Positions 7,437 through 14,701 of a DNA stretch of 31,981 bases are shown here, piece after piece. A program made the translations under genes and the position numbers. The notes under the pieces are model-generated. The model saw only the letters and a list, made by a program, of their open reading frames with translations. It searched no databases and was not told the origin of the DNA. Numbering within the stretch: the first letter of the stretch is position 1; every line of letters starts with the position of its first letter. This DNA is from Halomarinibacterium sp041392205 (GTDB taxonomy: Bacteria; Bacteroidota; Bacteroidia; Flavobacteriales; Flavobacteriaceae), in assembly GCA_041392205.1 (NCBI GenBank), contig JAWKMO010000020.1:1-31981 (forward strand), in the 5' to 3' direction.

Positions 7437-8505
7437 TGCGTAGCAGGTAAATGGCTAAAATTCCAAATACAAAATTAGGAAACCATGTGGCTAAAAAAGG
7501 AGAAAAAGTACTTTGCTCTGCAATGGTTCCAAAAATTTTATCAAAGAAAACGAAAATCATTCCAATCCCTATTCCTATGGCCAAATTAATTCCCATTCCT
7601 CCTCTCCTTTTTACTGAAGAAACCGCCACAGCTATAATGGTTAGAATATAAGCCGAAACAGGCAAGCTCCATCGTTTATAGCGTACGACTTCATATCGAT
7701 TGATATAAGAGGATCCTTTTGCCTTTTCTCTTTCAATAAAAGAATTTAATTCTGTAAAATTTAGCGTTTCGGCAATATAAGCTACTGGAGTAAGGTCTTC
7801 AATTTCAAATGGAAAAATGGTGTCCTTTTGAGGTTCAGAATAAATACGGTCTTCTCTGTCACCGATAATCCGTTTACTATAATTGAACAAGGTATAAGTT
7901 GTATCTGCTTCATTATATACAATTCTACTGGCGGCAAGCTTGTAGGTCATTTTATTACCCTCAAAATGTTCTAGAGAAAAATTATTTCCAGACTTTTCTT
8001 TCACATTAAAATAGCTAACATAAATGTATTCATTTTCATTAATTTGCCTATAAACATTGGCTTGTTCCCTATCTTTTCCCCTACTTTTGTTAAGGTATTG
8101 GTAACTAAATTCGTTAAACCCTTTACTGGCGGAAGGAGCCAAATAATTTCCTAAGAAAAATGCGCCTACACAAACCATAGTAGCTCCAATAAGGTAGGGT
8201 CTTAAAAAGCGATAGTAAGAAACCCCGCTACTTAAAAAAGCAATGACCTCGGTATTGTTGGCAAGCTTTGAAGTAAACCAAATAATGGATAGAAAAAGAA
8301 ACAAAGGAAATAACAAATTGGCAAAATAGATTGTAAAGTCCAGATAGTAAATAGCTACTTGAATAAAAGGAACTTCATTGGCTAATATTTTATCAATTTT
8401 TTCGGCAAGATTAATGGTAATTCCAATTGGAATAAAAAGCAATAGTAAGAGAATAAAAGTCCCTAAGTATTTACGTAAAATGTATCTATCGAGTATGCTT
8501 AGCAT
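7423..8505 (-). CDS. LptF/LptG (YjgP/YjgQ) family permease
   Basis: Predicted inner-membrane subunit of the LptB2FG transporter, which extracts lipopolysaccharide from the inner membrane and drives it along the Lpt bridge. The 360 residues have the family plan: a conserved N-terminus (MLSILDRYILRKYLGTF), three membrane helices in the first 120 residues, a beta-rich periplasmic domain (about 125-265), and three C-terminal helices. FLSSGVSYYRFLRPYLIG is a typical cytoplasmic coupling-helix region. LptF and LptG cannot be told apart without a partner gene, and none is nearby. The ATG overlaps the tgt stop as TAATG, so it is likely coupled to tgt. Confidence 0.88.
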   Translation of the reverse strand: MLSILDRYILRKYLGTFILLLLLFIPIGITINLAEKIDKILANEVPFIQVAIYYLDFTIYFANLLFPLFLFLSIIWFTSKLANNTEVIAFLSSGVSYYRFLRPYLIGATMVCVGAFFLGNYLAPSASKGFNEFSYQYLNKSRGKDREQANVYRQINENEYIYVSYFNVKEKSGNNFSLEHFEGNKMTYKLAASRIVYNEADTTYTLFNYSKRIIGDREDRIYSEPQKDTIFPFEIEDLTPVAYIAETLNFTELNSFIEREKAKGSSYINRYEVVRYKRWSLPVSAYILTIIAVAVSSVKRRGGMGINLAIGIGIGMIFVFFDKIFGTIAEQSTFSPFLATWFPNFVFGILAIYLLRNAKR

Positions 8506-9635
8506 TATAATCTTTTGTCCATATTACGGACCATGGTGTTTTTCCAAGTTGCAAAATCGCCTGCTAATATATGCTTTCTAGCCTCACGAACCAACCAAAG
8601 ATAAAAGCCTAAATTGTGTATGGTGGCTATTTGTTTTCCTAACATTTCGTTCACACTAAACAAATGTTTAAGGTAGGCTTTACTGTAAGCAGTATCTACC
8701 CAAGTAATGCCCATTTCATCAATTTCAGAAAAATCGTCTTTCCATTTATTATTTTTTATATTAATCGTACCATTTGCGGTAAAAAGCATTCCGTTTCTGG
8801 CATTACGGGTAGGCATCACGCAATCGAACATATCTATTCCCAACGCTATATTTTCCAAAATATTGATGGGCGTTCCTACACCCATTAAATAACGGGGTTT
8901 ATCTTCAGGAAGAAGGTGGGTAACAATTTCGGTCATTTCATACATTTCCTCGGCGGGCTCTCCTACCGAAAGCCCTCCTATGGCATTTCCCTCCGCTCCT
9001 ACCGAGGCAATATATTCGGCAGATTGCTTCCGAAGGTCTTTATAGGTACTTCCTTGTACAATAGGAAAAAAGCTTTGCTCATAACCGTAAAGAAAGGGTC
9101 GTTTTTCCAAATGAGAAATACATCGATCCAACCACCTATGGGTCATATGCATAGAACGTTTTGCATATTGGTAATCACAAGGATATGGAGTACACTCATC
9201 AAACGCCATAATAATATCGGCCCCTATGCTTCTTTGAATTTCCATAACATTTTCGGGAGTAAAAAGATGAGCGCTTCCATCTATATGCGACTTAAATTTT
9301 ACCCCTTCTTCTTTTATTTTTCTATTGGCCGAAAGTGAATATACTTGATAGCCCCCACTATCGGTAAGAATATTTCGATCCCAATTCATAAATTTATGCA
9401 ATCCCCCTGCTTTTTCAAGAATTTCGGTTTGAGGACGTAGGTATAAATGATAGGTATTTCCTAAAATAATATCGGGGTTAATTTCATCGGTCAATTCCTT
9501 TTGATGCACCCCTTTTACCGTCCCAACAGTTCCTACAGGCATAAAAATGGGAGTTTCTACAATCCCATGACCTAGCGTCATAGTACCTGCTCTTGCTTTT
9601 GTAATGGGATCTTTTCCTTCTAGTGTAAACGTCAT
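8505..9635 (-). CDS. tgt: tRNA-guanine transglycosylase (Tgt) lacking the zinc cysteines
   Basis: Exchanges guanine-34 for a queuosine precursor in tRNAs with GUN anticodons. The 376 residues match the bacterial family. Asp92 in LTDSGGYQ and Asp268 in GIDMFDCVMPTRNARNG are the expected general acid/base and nucleophile. The FDECTPYPCD and GGLSVGEP substrate-pocket motifs are intact. Bacterial Tgt normally has a C-x-C-x2-C zinc motif before the YS-AYL-HL segment. Here that stretch reads E-M-G-I-T-W-V-D-T-A-Y-S, so all three cysteines are absent, although the His of I-H-N-L-G-F-Y-L remains. The fold is otherwise complete, so this looks like loss of the metal and not a dead gene. It heads an operon with the LptF/G-type permease and DMT transporter. 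Confidence 0.95.
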   Translation of the reverse strand: MTFTLEGKDPITKARAGTMTLGHGIVETPIFMPVGTVGTVKGVHQKELTDEINPDIILGNTYHLYLRPQTEILEKAGGLHKFMNWDRNILTDSGGYQVYSLSANRKIKEEGVKFKSHIDGSAHLFTPENVMEIQRSIGADIIMAFDECTPYPCDYQYAKRSMHMTHRWLDRCISHLEKRPFLYGYEQSFFPIVQGSTYKDLRKQSAEYIASVGAEGNAIGGLSVGEPAEEMYEMTEIVTHLLPEDKPRYLMGVGTPINILENIALGIDMFDCVMPTRNARNGMLFTANGTINIKNNKWKDDFSEIDEMGITWVDTAYSKAYLKHLFSVNEMLGKQIATIHNLGFYLWLVREARKHILAGDFATWKNTMVRNMDKRL

Positions 9636-9657
9636 GTAGTTTTATAAAATATTTGAG

Positions 9658-9665
9658 CAAAGATA
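9658..9665 (-). promoter_or_regulatory. Candidate -7 promoter element of tgt
   Basis: On the - strand it reads TATCTTTG, matching TAnnTTTG exactly, 22 bases before the tgt ATG. A clear -33 TTTG is missing. It would drive the tgt-permease-DMT operon. Confidence 0.45.
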
Positions 9666-9760
9666 CCTTTTATAAATTCTGATAGAAAATAACTGAATTT
9701 AGAATTTATAAAACTGTTAACTAAAACAACCAAATCGTTAATAACTGCCTATTTTTTCAC

Positions 9761-9791
9761 TTTGCCTCACTTTCTGAAAGTGGTATTTTTG
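9761..9791 (+). promoter_or_regulatory. Promoter of the transketolase pair with palindromic operator
   Basis: TTTG (9761-9764), a 19-base spacer and TATTTTTG (9784-9791) form a perfect Bacteroidota vegetative promoter, 20 bases before the ATG. The spacer contains the 15-base perfect palindrome CACTTTC-T-GAAAGTG (9768-9782), placed where a bound repressor would block RNA polymerase. Confidence 0.75.
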
Positions 9792-9811
9792 AACCAGAAA
9801 ATATATACAAT

Positions 9812-10657
9812 ATGCCAGATATTCAACATTTCGAGAACTTGGTAATTCAAGTTCGAAGAGATATTTTAAGACAGGTACACAAAGTGAATTCTGGTCATCC
9901 AGGAGGTTCTCTAGGATGCGCCGAATTTTTTGTAGCCCTATTCCAAGTTATTATGGAGCGTAATAATGGGTTTGATATGAATGGAAAAGATGAAGACATC
10001 TTCTTTCTTTCCAACGGTCATATTTCTCCTGTTTTTTATAGTGTTTTAGCCCGTTCTGGTTATTTCCCAGTAGAAGAATTAAATACTTTTCGCTTGTTAA
10101 ATTCACGTTTACAAGGACATCCAACTACCCACGAAGGATTGCCAGGAGTGAGAGTAGCTTCGGGTTCTTTAGGACAAGGAATTTCTGTAGCCATAGGAGC
10201 CGCCCTAACCAAAAAATTGAATAACGATTCACACCTCGTATACACCCTTTGTGGCGATGGCGAATTACAGGAAGGACAAAATTGGGAAGCCATTATGTAT
10301 GCCTCTGGGAATAAGGTGGATAATTTAATTGTAACTGTAGATTACAATGGCCAACAAATAGATGGCGCTACCGATAATGTTCTTCCGCTTGGAAATTTAA
10401 AAACAAAATTTGAAGCTTTTGGTTGGGATGTTATGGAAATTGAAGAAGGTAACTCCTTAGAACCCATTATTAACGGAATGAAAACGGCCAAATCCAAAAC
10501 TGGAAAAGGAAAACCTGTTTGTGTATTACTTCATACGGTTATGGGTAATGGTGTCGATTTTATGATGCATACTCACGATTGGCACGGAAAAGCCCCTAAC
10601 GATGCACAATTGGAAATTGCCCTCTCCCAAAATCCAGTAACCCTTGGAGATTATTAA
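9812..10657 (+). CDS. Transketolase, N-terminal (thiamine-diphosphate binding) subunit
   Basis: With the next gene it forms a two-subunit transketolase that shuttles two-carbon units between sugar phosphates in the pentose-phosphate pathway. The 281 residues cover the PP domain. VNSGHPGGSLGCAEFFVALF is the N-terminal signature. CGDGELQEGQNWEAIMYA begins the ThDP/Mg motif, which closes with VDYNG about 30 residues after GDG. VMGNGVDFMMHTHDWHGKAPND carries the active-site His residues. Single-chain transketolases run to about 660 residues, and here the chain is split between the PP and Pyr domains, a known arrangement in many bacteria. The gene follows a strong promoter and ends 16 bases before its partner. 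Confidence 0.95.
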   Translation: MPDIQHFENLVIQVRRDILRQVHKVNSGHPGGSLGCAEFFVALFQVIMERNNGFDMNGKDEDIFFLSNGHISPVFYSVLARSGYFPVEELNTFRLLNSRLQGHPTTHEGLPGVRVASGSLGQGISVAIGAALTKKLNNDSHLVYTLCGDGELQEGQNWEAIMYASGNKVDNLIVTVDYNGQQIDGATDNVLPLGNLKTKFEAFGWDVMEIEEGNSLEPIINGMKTAKSKTGKGKPVCVLLHTVMGNGVDFMMHTHDWHGKAPNDAQLEIALSQNPVTLGDY

Positions 10658-10673
10658 TTTGGAAAATATACTC

Positions 10674-11627
10674 ATGAAAAAATACATTGATACAGGTAAA
10701 AAAGATACGCGTTCAGGATTTGGTGCTGGACTTACCGAACTTGGTAAAACAAACCCAAATGTAGTGGCACTATGCGCCGATTTAACAGGCTCTTTAAAAA
10801 TGGATGACTTTAAAGCTAACCATCCCGAGCGCTTTTTTCAGGTTGGTATTGCAGAAGCGAATATGATGGGTATTGCCGCAGGAATGACCATAGGAGGGAA
10901 AATACCCTTTACAGGTACTTTTGCCAATTTTTCTACAGGAAGGGTGTATGACCAAATAAGACAAAGCATTGCTTACAGCCATAAAAATGTAAAAATTTGT
11001 GCTTCTCATGCGGGACTCACCTTAGGAGAAGATGGTGCTACACACCAAATTTTGGAAGATTTAGGGCTCATGAAAATGCTTCCAGGAATGACCGTCATTA
11101 ATACTTGTGATTACAATCAAACCAAGGCTGCAACCATTGCCATTGCAGACCATAAAGGACCCGTCTATTTGCGTTTTGGAAGACCCAGCGTACCTAATTT
11201 TACCTCTGAAGAGCAGCCTTTTGAAATAGGAAAAGCACTCCATTTACAAGAAGGATCTGATGTAACCATTGTGGCCACCGGACATCTCGTTTGGGAAGCA
11301 CTGCAAGCCGCTGAAACGCTAAACGACCAAGGAATTAGCGCCGAAGTCATTAACATACACACCATTAAACCGCTAGATGCAAATGCTATTCTAAATAGCG
11401 TTAATAAAACAAAGTGTATTGTTACTGCCGAAGAACACAACTATTTTGGCGGACTTGGAGAAAGTATTGCAAGAATTCTTTCAGAAAATAGTCCCACACC
11501 TCAGGAATTTGTAGCAACACAAGATACTTTTGGGGAATCAGGAACTCCAGCACAACTTATGGATAAATATGGACTAAATGCGGAAGCTATTGTAAAAGCA
11601 GCATTAAAAGTGATAAAAAGAAAATAA
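10674..11627 (+). CDS. Transketolase, C-terminal (Pyr plus C-terminal domain) subunit
   Basis: Second half of the split transketolase. The Pyr domain has the GIAEANMMGIAAGMTIGGKIPFTGTFANFS segment, in which the Glu would activate the ThDP ring. It is followed by YSHKNVKICASHAGLTLGEDGATHQ, and then the transketolase C-terminal domain (EQPFEIGKALHLQEGSDVTIVATGH and VTAEEHNYFGGLGESIARIL). I place the start at ATG 10674, giving 317 aa beginning MKKYIDTGKKDTRSGFG. The frame is open back to an ATG at 10644, but that would overlap the upstream gene and add ten residues that do not resemble the family. Both subunits must be co-expressed, and a terminator follows 22 bases after the stop. Confidence 0.95.
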   Translation: MKKYIDTGKKDTRSGFGAGLTELGKTNPNVVALCADLTGSLKMDDFKANHPERFFQVGIAEANMMGIAAGMTIGGKIPFTGTFANFSTGRVYDQIRQSIAYSHKNVKICASHAGLTLGEDGATHQILEDLGLMKMLPGMTVINTCDYNQTKAATIAIADHKGPVYLRFGRPSVPNFTSEEQPFEIGKALHLQEGSDVTIVATGHLVWEALQAAETLNDQGISAEVINIHTIKPLDANAILNSVNKTKCIVTAEEHNYFGGLGESIARILSENSPTPQEFVATQDTFGESGTPAQLMDKYGLNAEAIVKAALKVIKRK

Positions 11628-11641
11628 CTAAAATATGTTTC

Positions 11642-11679
11642 AAAAAAAAAGTCCCTCTTAGTGTGGGACTTTTTTTTTA
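11642..11679. terminator. Bidirectional terminator between transketolase and the FKBP lipoprotein gene
   Basis: A-run, AGTCCC (11650-11655), a nine-base loop and GGGACT (11665-11670), then nine T's. The A and T runs extend the pairing and make it work for both convergent genes. Confidence 0.92.
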
Positions 11680-12711
11680 TTATAAATCTTTATCTAAATA
11701 ATCTGGAATTCCATCATTATTAGCATCCTTATATTCCAAGGTGGTAATGGTGGTTTCCATGGTATTCTCATTAAAAATAGAATTAATTTCAAACTCCCCA
11801 ACGCCAAGTGTTGGATAAGGGTCTCCCTCTAATAGGATATACTCACGAACCGTTATTTCTTGGCTAGTAGGTCTTCCATCTCCATCATCATCGGTATCAA
11901 AGAAATTTGCAAATCTATCCCCATCGGTATCATCATCTTCCTCAAGTTTATTACCATTAAGGTCTTCTAATATAGTGGGAATACCATCTCCATCTTGGTC
12001 GCCTAAGCGACTGGTATATAATTGAAATGTAAAAATTAATTGCGAATAAAACGGAATTGGTGAGCCGTTGGGCGGACTTACATAATACCCCAATCCAGAC
12101 GGAATAAAGACGGCTCCTACTCCAAAATTTTCAAAGCTTATAGTCCCATCAGGATTGGTAATTGGCCCTGTGGGCGAAGTTTTAAACTCGATCATACCGT
12201 CCTGAAAACCATCGACGACATTTGTTAGGTCAAAACTAACGGGACTAGCTGCACTATCAAATAAAGAAGTATAAGGAGATAGGGTAAATTCGGTATTTAA
12301 AAAAGTTCCTTCGTAGCGTAGTGTTACCACATCGGCAAACGTAGGTTTTTCACCTCCTCCTTCAAGAGCATTTAGGTAATATAAGGTATAATTTACTCCT
12401 TCAGCAACTCTATCTGGGACCGTTTTTGAAGCTACTTGATCTATTAAGGGTATTTTTGTAGCATTCTCTCCAGCGAGGGTGTCAAACTTAATTTTAAAAT
12501 CAAAATTTGCCGGAGGGTTTGCAAACTCTTCATAATTATAAAAATGTGTTTCTAAATATTCTTTAATAATGGCTGTGGATATTGGGGCTTCTTCTCCTCT
12601 ATCTCTAGCAGGGACAAAAGTAATCCCATCATCTTTTTTATTACAAGACACTATAGAGAGTAACATTATGGTAACTAGGGAAGTTAAAAAAACAATTTTA
12701 TTCATCTTCAT
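11680..12711 (-). CDS. FKBP-type peptidyl-prolyl isomerase lipoprotein with calcium-type repeats
   Basis: Predicted outer-membrane lipoprotein that catalyses or mimics proline isomerisation during folding of exported proteins. The signal peptide ends in a lipobox at Cys23 (SIVSC), followed by N-K-K-D-D. Such a Lys plus acidic tract resembles the lipoprotein export signal described in Capnocytophaga, suggesting surface exposure. Residues about 127-231 fit an FKBP domain: DVVTLRYEGTF, F151-D152, PVSFDLTNVVDGFQDGM, FIPSGLGYY, IPFYSQLIFTFQL. The usual pocket Trp is Phe169, so activity may be low. Residues 238-280 hold Asp-rich thrombospondin-3-like repeats (DQDGDGIP, DTDGDRFANFFDTDDDGDG), with one more near the C-terminus (DANNDGIPDYLD), likely binding calcium. 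The gene is monocistronic. Confidence 0.88.
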   Translation of the reverse strand: MKMNKIVFLTSLVTIMLLSIVSCNKKDDGITFVPARDRGEEAPISTAIIKEYLETHFYNYEEFANPPANFDFKIKFDTLAGENATKIPLIDQVASKTVPDRVAEGVNYTLYYLNALEGGGEKPTFADVVTLRYEGTFLNTEFTLSPYTSLFDSAASPVSFDLTNVVDGFQDGMIEFKTSPTGPITNPDGTISFENFGVGAVFIPSGLGYYVSPPNGSPIPFYSQLIFTFQLYTSRLGDQDGDGIPTILEDLNGNKLEEDDDTDGDRFANFFDTDDDGDGRPTSQEITVREYILLEGDPYPTLGVGEFEINSIFNENTMETTITTLEYKDANNDGIPDYLDKDL

Positions 12712-12742
12712 TTTTTTGATGGCGCAAGATACAATTTTCAGC

Positions 12743-12750
12743 TATTTTTG
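12743..12750 (+). promoter_or_regulatory. Candidate -7 element for the S4-domain gene
   Basis: TATTTTTG matches TAnnTTTG and lies 33 bases before the ATG at 12784. The nearest TTTG upstream (12715-12718) is 24 bases away, longer than usual, so the promoter is only probable. Confidence 0.4.
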
Positions 12751-12783
12751 TAGAAGGTTTAACGTAGTTTTATACGCTTTTAT

Positions 12784-13158
12784 ATGCGAGTGGATAAATA
12801 TTTATGGTGTACTCGATATTTCAAAACAAGAAATATTGCTACACAAGTGTGCAAAAAGGGCGCTGTTAAAGTAAATAAAGATGTTGTAAAACCATCCAGA
12901 GAGGTGTATCCTGGAGATACCGTAAGTGTACGTAAAGACCAAATTAACTACTCACTAGAAGTCTTGGATATTCCAGAAAACCGTGTTAGTGCTAAATTGG
13001 TTGACCTTTACAGAACAGACACCACTCCAAAAGAAGCATTTGAAAATCAAGAACTTTTGAAGTATTCTAAAGAATATTACCGAAAAAAGGGAGTGGGAAG
13101 ACCTACTAAAAAAGACCGAAGGGATTTGGAGGGTTTTACCGAATCAAGCGAAGACTAA
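12784..13158 (+). CDS. S4-domain RNA-binding protein (Hsp15-like)
   Basis: Related to Hsp15 (HslR), which in E. coli binds 50S subunits carrying stalled peptidyl-tRNA and helps recycle them. The 124 residues begin directly with the S4 fold: MRVDKYLWCTRYFKTRNIATQVCKKGAVKVNKDVVKPSREVYPGD (about 1-45), the alpha-L RNA-binding motif. The basic C-terminal extension (YYRKKGVGRPTKKDRRDL) is also seen in Hsp15. The phosphoribosyltransferase gene follows 17 bases later. The ribosome role is inferred from the family. Confidence 0.88.
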   Translation: MRVDKYLWCTRYFKTRNIATQVCKKGAVKVNKDVVKPSREVYPGDTVSVRKDQINYSLEVLDIPENRVSAKLVDLYRTDTTPKEAFENQELLKYSKEYYRKKGVGRPTKKDRRDLEGFTESSED

Positions 13159-13163
13159 ATTTG

Positions 13164-13171
13164 TATCTTTG
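13164..13171 (+). promoter_or_regulatory. -7-like element immediately before the phosphoribosyltransferase ATG
   Basis: TATCTTTG matches TAnnTTTG and ends only four bases before the ATG at 13176. If it is used, transcription would start at or inside the start codon, giving a leaderless mRNA. There is no good -33 box. Confidence 0.35.
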
Positions 13172-13175
13172 AAAC

Positions 13176-13676
13176 ATGGAAACTACAACTGTAATTCTTA
13201 ATCATCGTGAAATAGTCCATAAAATAAGAAGAATGGCCTATCAGTTATATGAAACCAATGTTAATGAAACAGAGGTGGTTATTGCTGGCATACACAAAAA
13301 TGGTTTTCTACTAGCCAAAAAACTTAAGAATGAAGTTGAAAAAATTGCCCCGTTTAAAGTAATTTTATGTGAAGTTTCTATGAACAAACCCAACCCCATT
13401 AACACCGTTACCACATCTTTAAAGTTATCTGAAATAGAAGGGAAATCAGTTTTGTTAGTAGATGACGTCCTCAACTCTGGGACGACACTAATTTACGGTG
13501 TAAAGCATTTTTTAGATATTCCGTTAAAACAATTTAAAACGGCCGTTTTAGTAGACCGTAACCACAAAAAATACCCCGTTAAAGCTGATTTTAAGGGTAT
13601 TTCTCTTTCCACATCTATCAACGAAAATGTGGTGGTAGATTTTACAAAGAACAACTATAGTATTTCATTAAAATAA
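13176..13676 (+). CDS. Phosphoribosyltransferase-domain protein (PyrR-like)
   Basis: A type I phosphoribosyltransferase fold that binds PRPP. The 13-residue PRPP loop is VLLVDDVLNSGTTL (about 92-105), preceded by hydrophobic strands (VVIAGIHKNGFLLAKKL, the pyrophosphate loop, and KVILCEVSMNK). The 166-aa length fits PyrR or small PRTases. The base or regulatory partner cannot be read, so nucleobase salvage and PyrR-type pyrimidine control both remain possible. No PyrR-binding attenuator is visible nearby, and no pyrimidine genes are adjacent. The coding end overlaps the convergent shikimate kinase end by 9 bases. Confidence 0.85.
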   Translation: METTTVILNHREIVHKIRRMAYQLYETNVNETEVVIAGIHKNGFLLAKKLKNEVEKIAPFKVILCEVSMNKPNPINTVTTSLKLSEIEGKSVLLVDDVLNSGTTLIYGVKHFLDIPLKQFKTAVLVDRNHKKYPVKADFKGISLSTSINENVVVDFTKNNYSISLK

Positions 13677-14189
13677 TTGCAATACTATTTTTTCTACAAT
13701 TTCTTTTTCTGAAAAGGTGTCACATAAAATTTTATTGTGTGCTTTATTATAAAAATAACTTCTTTCAAAAAGATGCTTTCTTATAAAATCATGTAAATCT
13801 TCCTTAGTATTACTATGTGCAATAAGGGGCCTTTCTTTTTTTTGAAACCATAATCGTTGAGTTAAGGTAGCCACAGAACATTGCAAATAAATTATTAAAA
13901 CATTCTCTAATTTCAATAAATCTTCCATTATAGTCCCATAACAAGGAGTGCCACCCCCTGTCGCTAAAATGATTTTTTCATGGGTTTTAAGAGCTTCTTC
14001 TAAAAAAAAAGCCTCTTTTTTTCTAAAATAAATTTCGCCCTTGGTTTCAAAAAGAGCCGAAATAGATTTTCCCTCCCTTTCCTCTATATAAATATCCAAA
14101 TCTAAAAAAGGGACATTTAAAGCACTAGAAAGTAACTTCCCAATGGAAGATTTTCCAGAACCCATATATCCAATTAAAACCAATTTCAT
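13668..14189 (-). CDS. aroK: Shikimate kinase
   Basis: Phosphorylates shikimate with ATP in the pathway to chorismate and the aromatic amino acids. I use ATG 14189, giving 173 aa, the family length, with MKLVLIGYMGSGKSSIGKLL at the N-terminus. The frame is open further upstream but would run through both tRNA genes, so the long version is not real. Walker A is at 7-14, shikimate-binding Asp32 is in FLDLD, Arg56 is in EIYFRKKEA, the Gly triad is at 78-80 (ATGGGTPC), and a lid-type Arg occurs in KKERPLIA. The gene is tail-to-tail with the phosphoribosyltransferase, with a 9-base overlap (13668-13676) and no room for a terminator hairpin between them. Confidence 0.96.
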   Translation of the reverse strand: MKLVLIGYMGSGKSSIGKLLSSALNVPFLDLDIYIEEREGKSISALFETKGEIYFRKKEAFFLEEALKTHEKIILATGGGTPCYGTIMEDLLKLENVLIIYLQCSVATLTQRLWFQKKERPLIAHSNTKEDLHDFIRKHLFERSYFYNKAHNKILCDTFSEKEIVEKIVLQLF

Positions 14190-14261
14190 AAAAACAAATA
14201 TCGCAATAACTAGGTGGAATATGACAATTTTAAAATAATAATAAATTTCTATGAATTTTAC

Positions 14262-14293
14262 TTTGCGTAATATATAGAATGATATTATATTTG
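14262..14293 (+). promoter_or_regulatory. Promoter of the tRNA-Lys/tRNA-Leu unit
   Basis: TTTG (14262-14265), 20-base spacer, TATATTTG (14286-14293): a full consensus promoter, 64 bases before the tRNA-Lys 5' end. The 5' leader holds a GCGGG/CCCGC hairpin just before the tRNA. Confidence 0.75.
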
Positions 14294-14357
14294 CACCCGC
14301 AAACAGAGAATTTTTCCATTTGCAAAAGGCGGGTGACGAGCCCGCTAAATTTTTATT

Positions 14358-14430
14358 GACCTGGTAGCTCAGCTGGTAGAGCACCTCACTTTTAATGAGG
14401 TGGTCCTGGGTTCGAATCCCAGCCAGGTCA
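14358..14430 (+). tRNA. tRNA-Lys (anticodon TTT)
   Basis: A 73-base complete cloverleaf: acceptor GACCTGG/CCAGGTC, D arm GCTC/GAGC, anticodon stem CCTCA/TGAGG with loop CTTTTAA (anticodon TTT), T arm CTGGG/CCCAG with TTCGAAT loop, discriminator A. CCA is not encoded and must be added by the CCA enzyme. Reads AAA and AAG lysine codons. Confidence 0.97.
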
Positions 14431-14440
14431 CAGATGATAG

Positions 14441-14469
14441 AAAAGTCGGAACTTTGCGTTCGACTTTTT
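14441..14469 (+). terminator. Hairpin between the two tRNAs
   Basis: AAAAGTCG (14441-14448) pairs with CGACTTTT (14461-14468), followed by one more T. It looks like an intrinsic terminator of tRNA-Lys. No full promoter was found for tRNA-Leu, so partial read-through or a processing role is also possible. Confidence 0.6.
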
Positions 14470-14486
14470 CGTTTACACAAATAGCT

Positions 14487-14569
14487 ACCGAGGTGCTGGA
14501 ACTGGTAGACAGGCATGGTTGAGGGCCATGTGTCCTAAGGACGTGTGGGTTCGATTCCCATTCTCGGTA
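14487..14569 (+). tRNA. tRNA-Leu (anticodon GAG)
   Basis: An 83-base class II tRNA: acceptor ACCGAGG/TCTCGGT with one G-U pair, anticodon stem CATGG/CCATG with loop TTGAGGG (anticodon GAG), long variable arm with GTCC/GGAC, T arm with TTCGATT loop, discriminator A. CCA is not encoded. Reads CUC and CUU leucine codons. Confidence 0.96.
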
Positions 14570-14571
14570 CA

Positions 14572-14597
14572 AAAACGCTGTTTCTTCAGCGTTTTTC
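14572..14597 (+). terminator. Terminator after tRNA-Leu
   Basis: AAAACGCTG (14572-14580), loop TTTCTT, CAGCGTTTT (14587-14595) and further T's. It begins two bases after the mature tRNA-Leu end. Confidence 0.9.
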
Positions 14598-14618
14598 TTT
14601 TTAAACCTTCCTTAATTT

Positions 14619-14692
14619 TATTGTTTAATGGTTCTTTAAAAAAAATAAACGGTTTTATAAGGGCAATATCATTTTTTAGTACCTTCGTTTAA
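14619..14692 (+). promoter_or_regulatory. Degenerate TTGTTTAA boxes upstream of the MerR/B12 regulator
   Basis: TATTGTTTAA (14619-14628) differs by one base, and CTTCGTTTAA (14683-14692) by two, from the 10-mer TTTTGTTTAA found at the crtI promoter. The second overlaps a near-consensus -7 element TACCTTCG (14680-14687), close to the ATG at 14702. Autoregulation by the MerR protein is a reasonable inference. The region is AT-rich, so chance resemblance cannot be excluded. Confidence 0.35.
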
Positions 14693-14701
14693 AATAGGCT
14701 T

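Noticed and set aside
8916..9338. 140-aa open frame on the + strand inside tgt
   Set aside because: It is fully antisense to a well-conserved gene and its translation resembles no family, so it is a shadow of tgt codon structure.
10644..10673. Earlier ATG for the second transketolase subunit
   Set aside because: It overlaps the upstream coding end and adds ten residues unlike the family; ATG 10674 gives the normal N-terminus.
14190..14516. N-terminal extension of the shikimate kinase frame to 282 aa
   Set aside because: It would read through both tRNA genes on the opposite strand. The Walker A motif sits at the expected distance from the ATG at 14189, and the extra residues match no kinase.
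14369..14572. 67-aa frame across the tRNA genes
   Set aside because: Its sequence is just translated tRNA (the G-F-E-P-R type strings from T arms). A known artefact.
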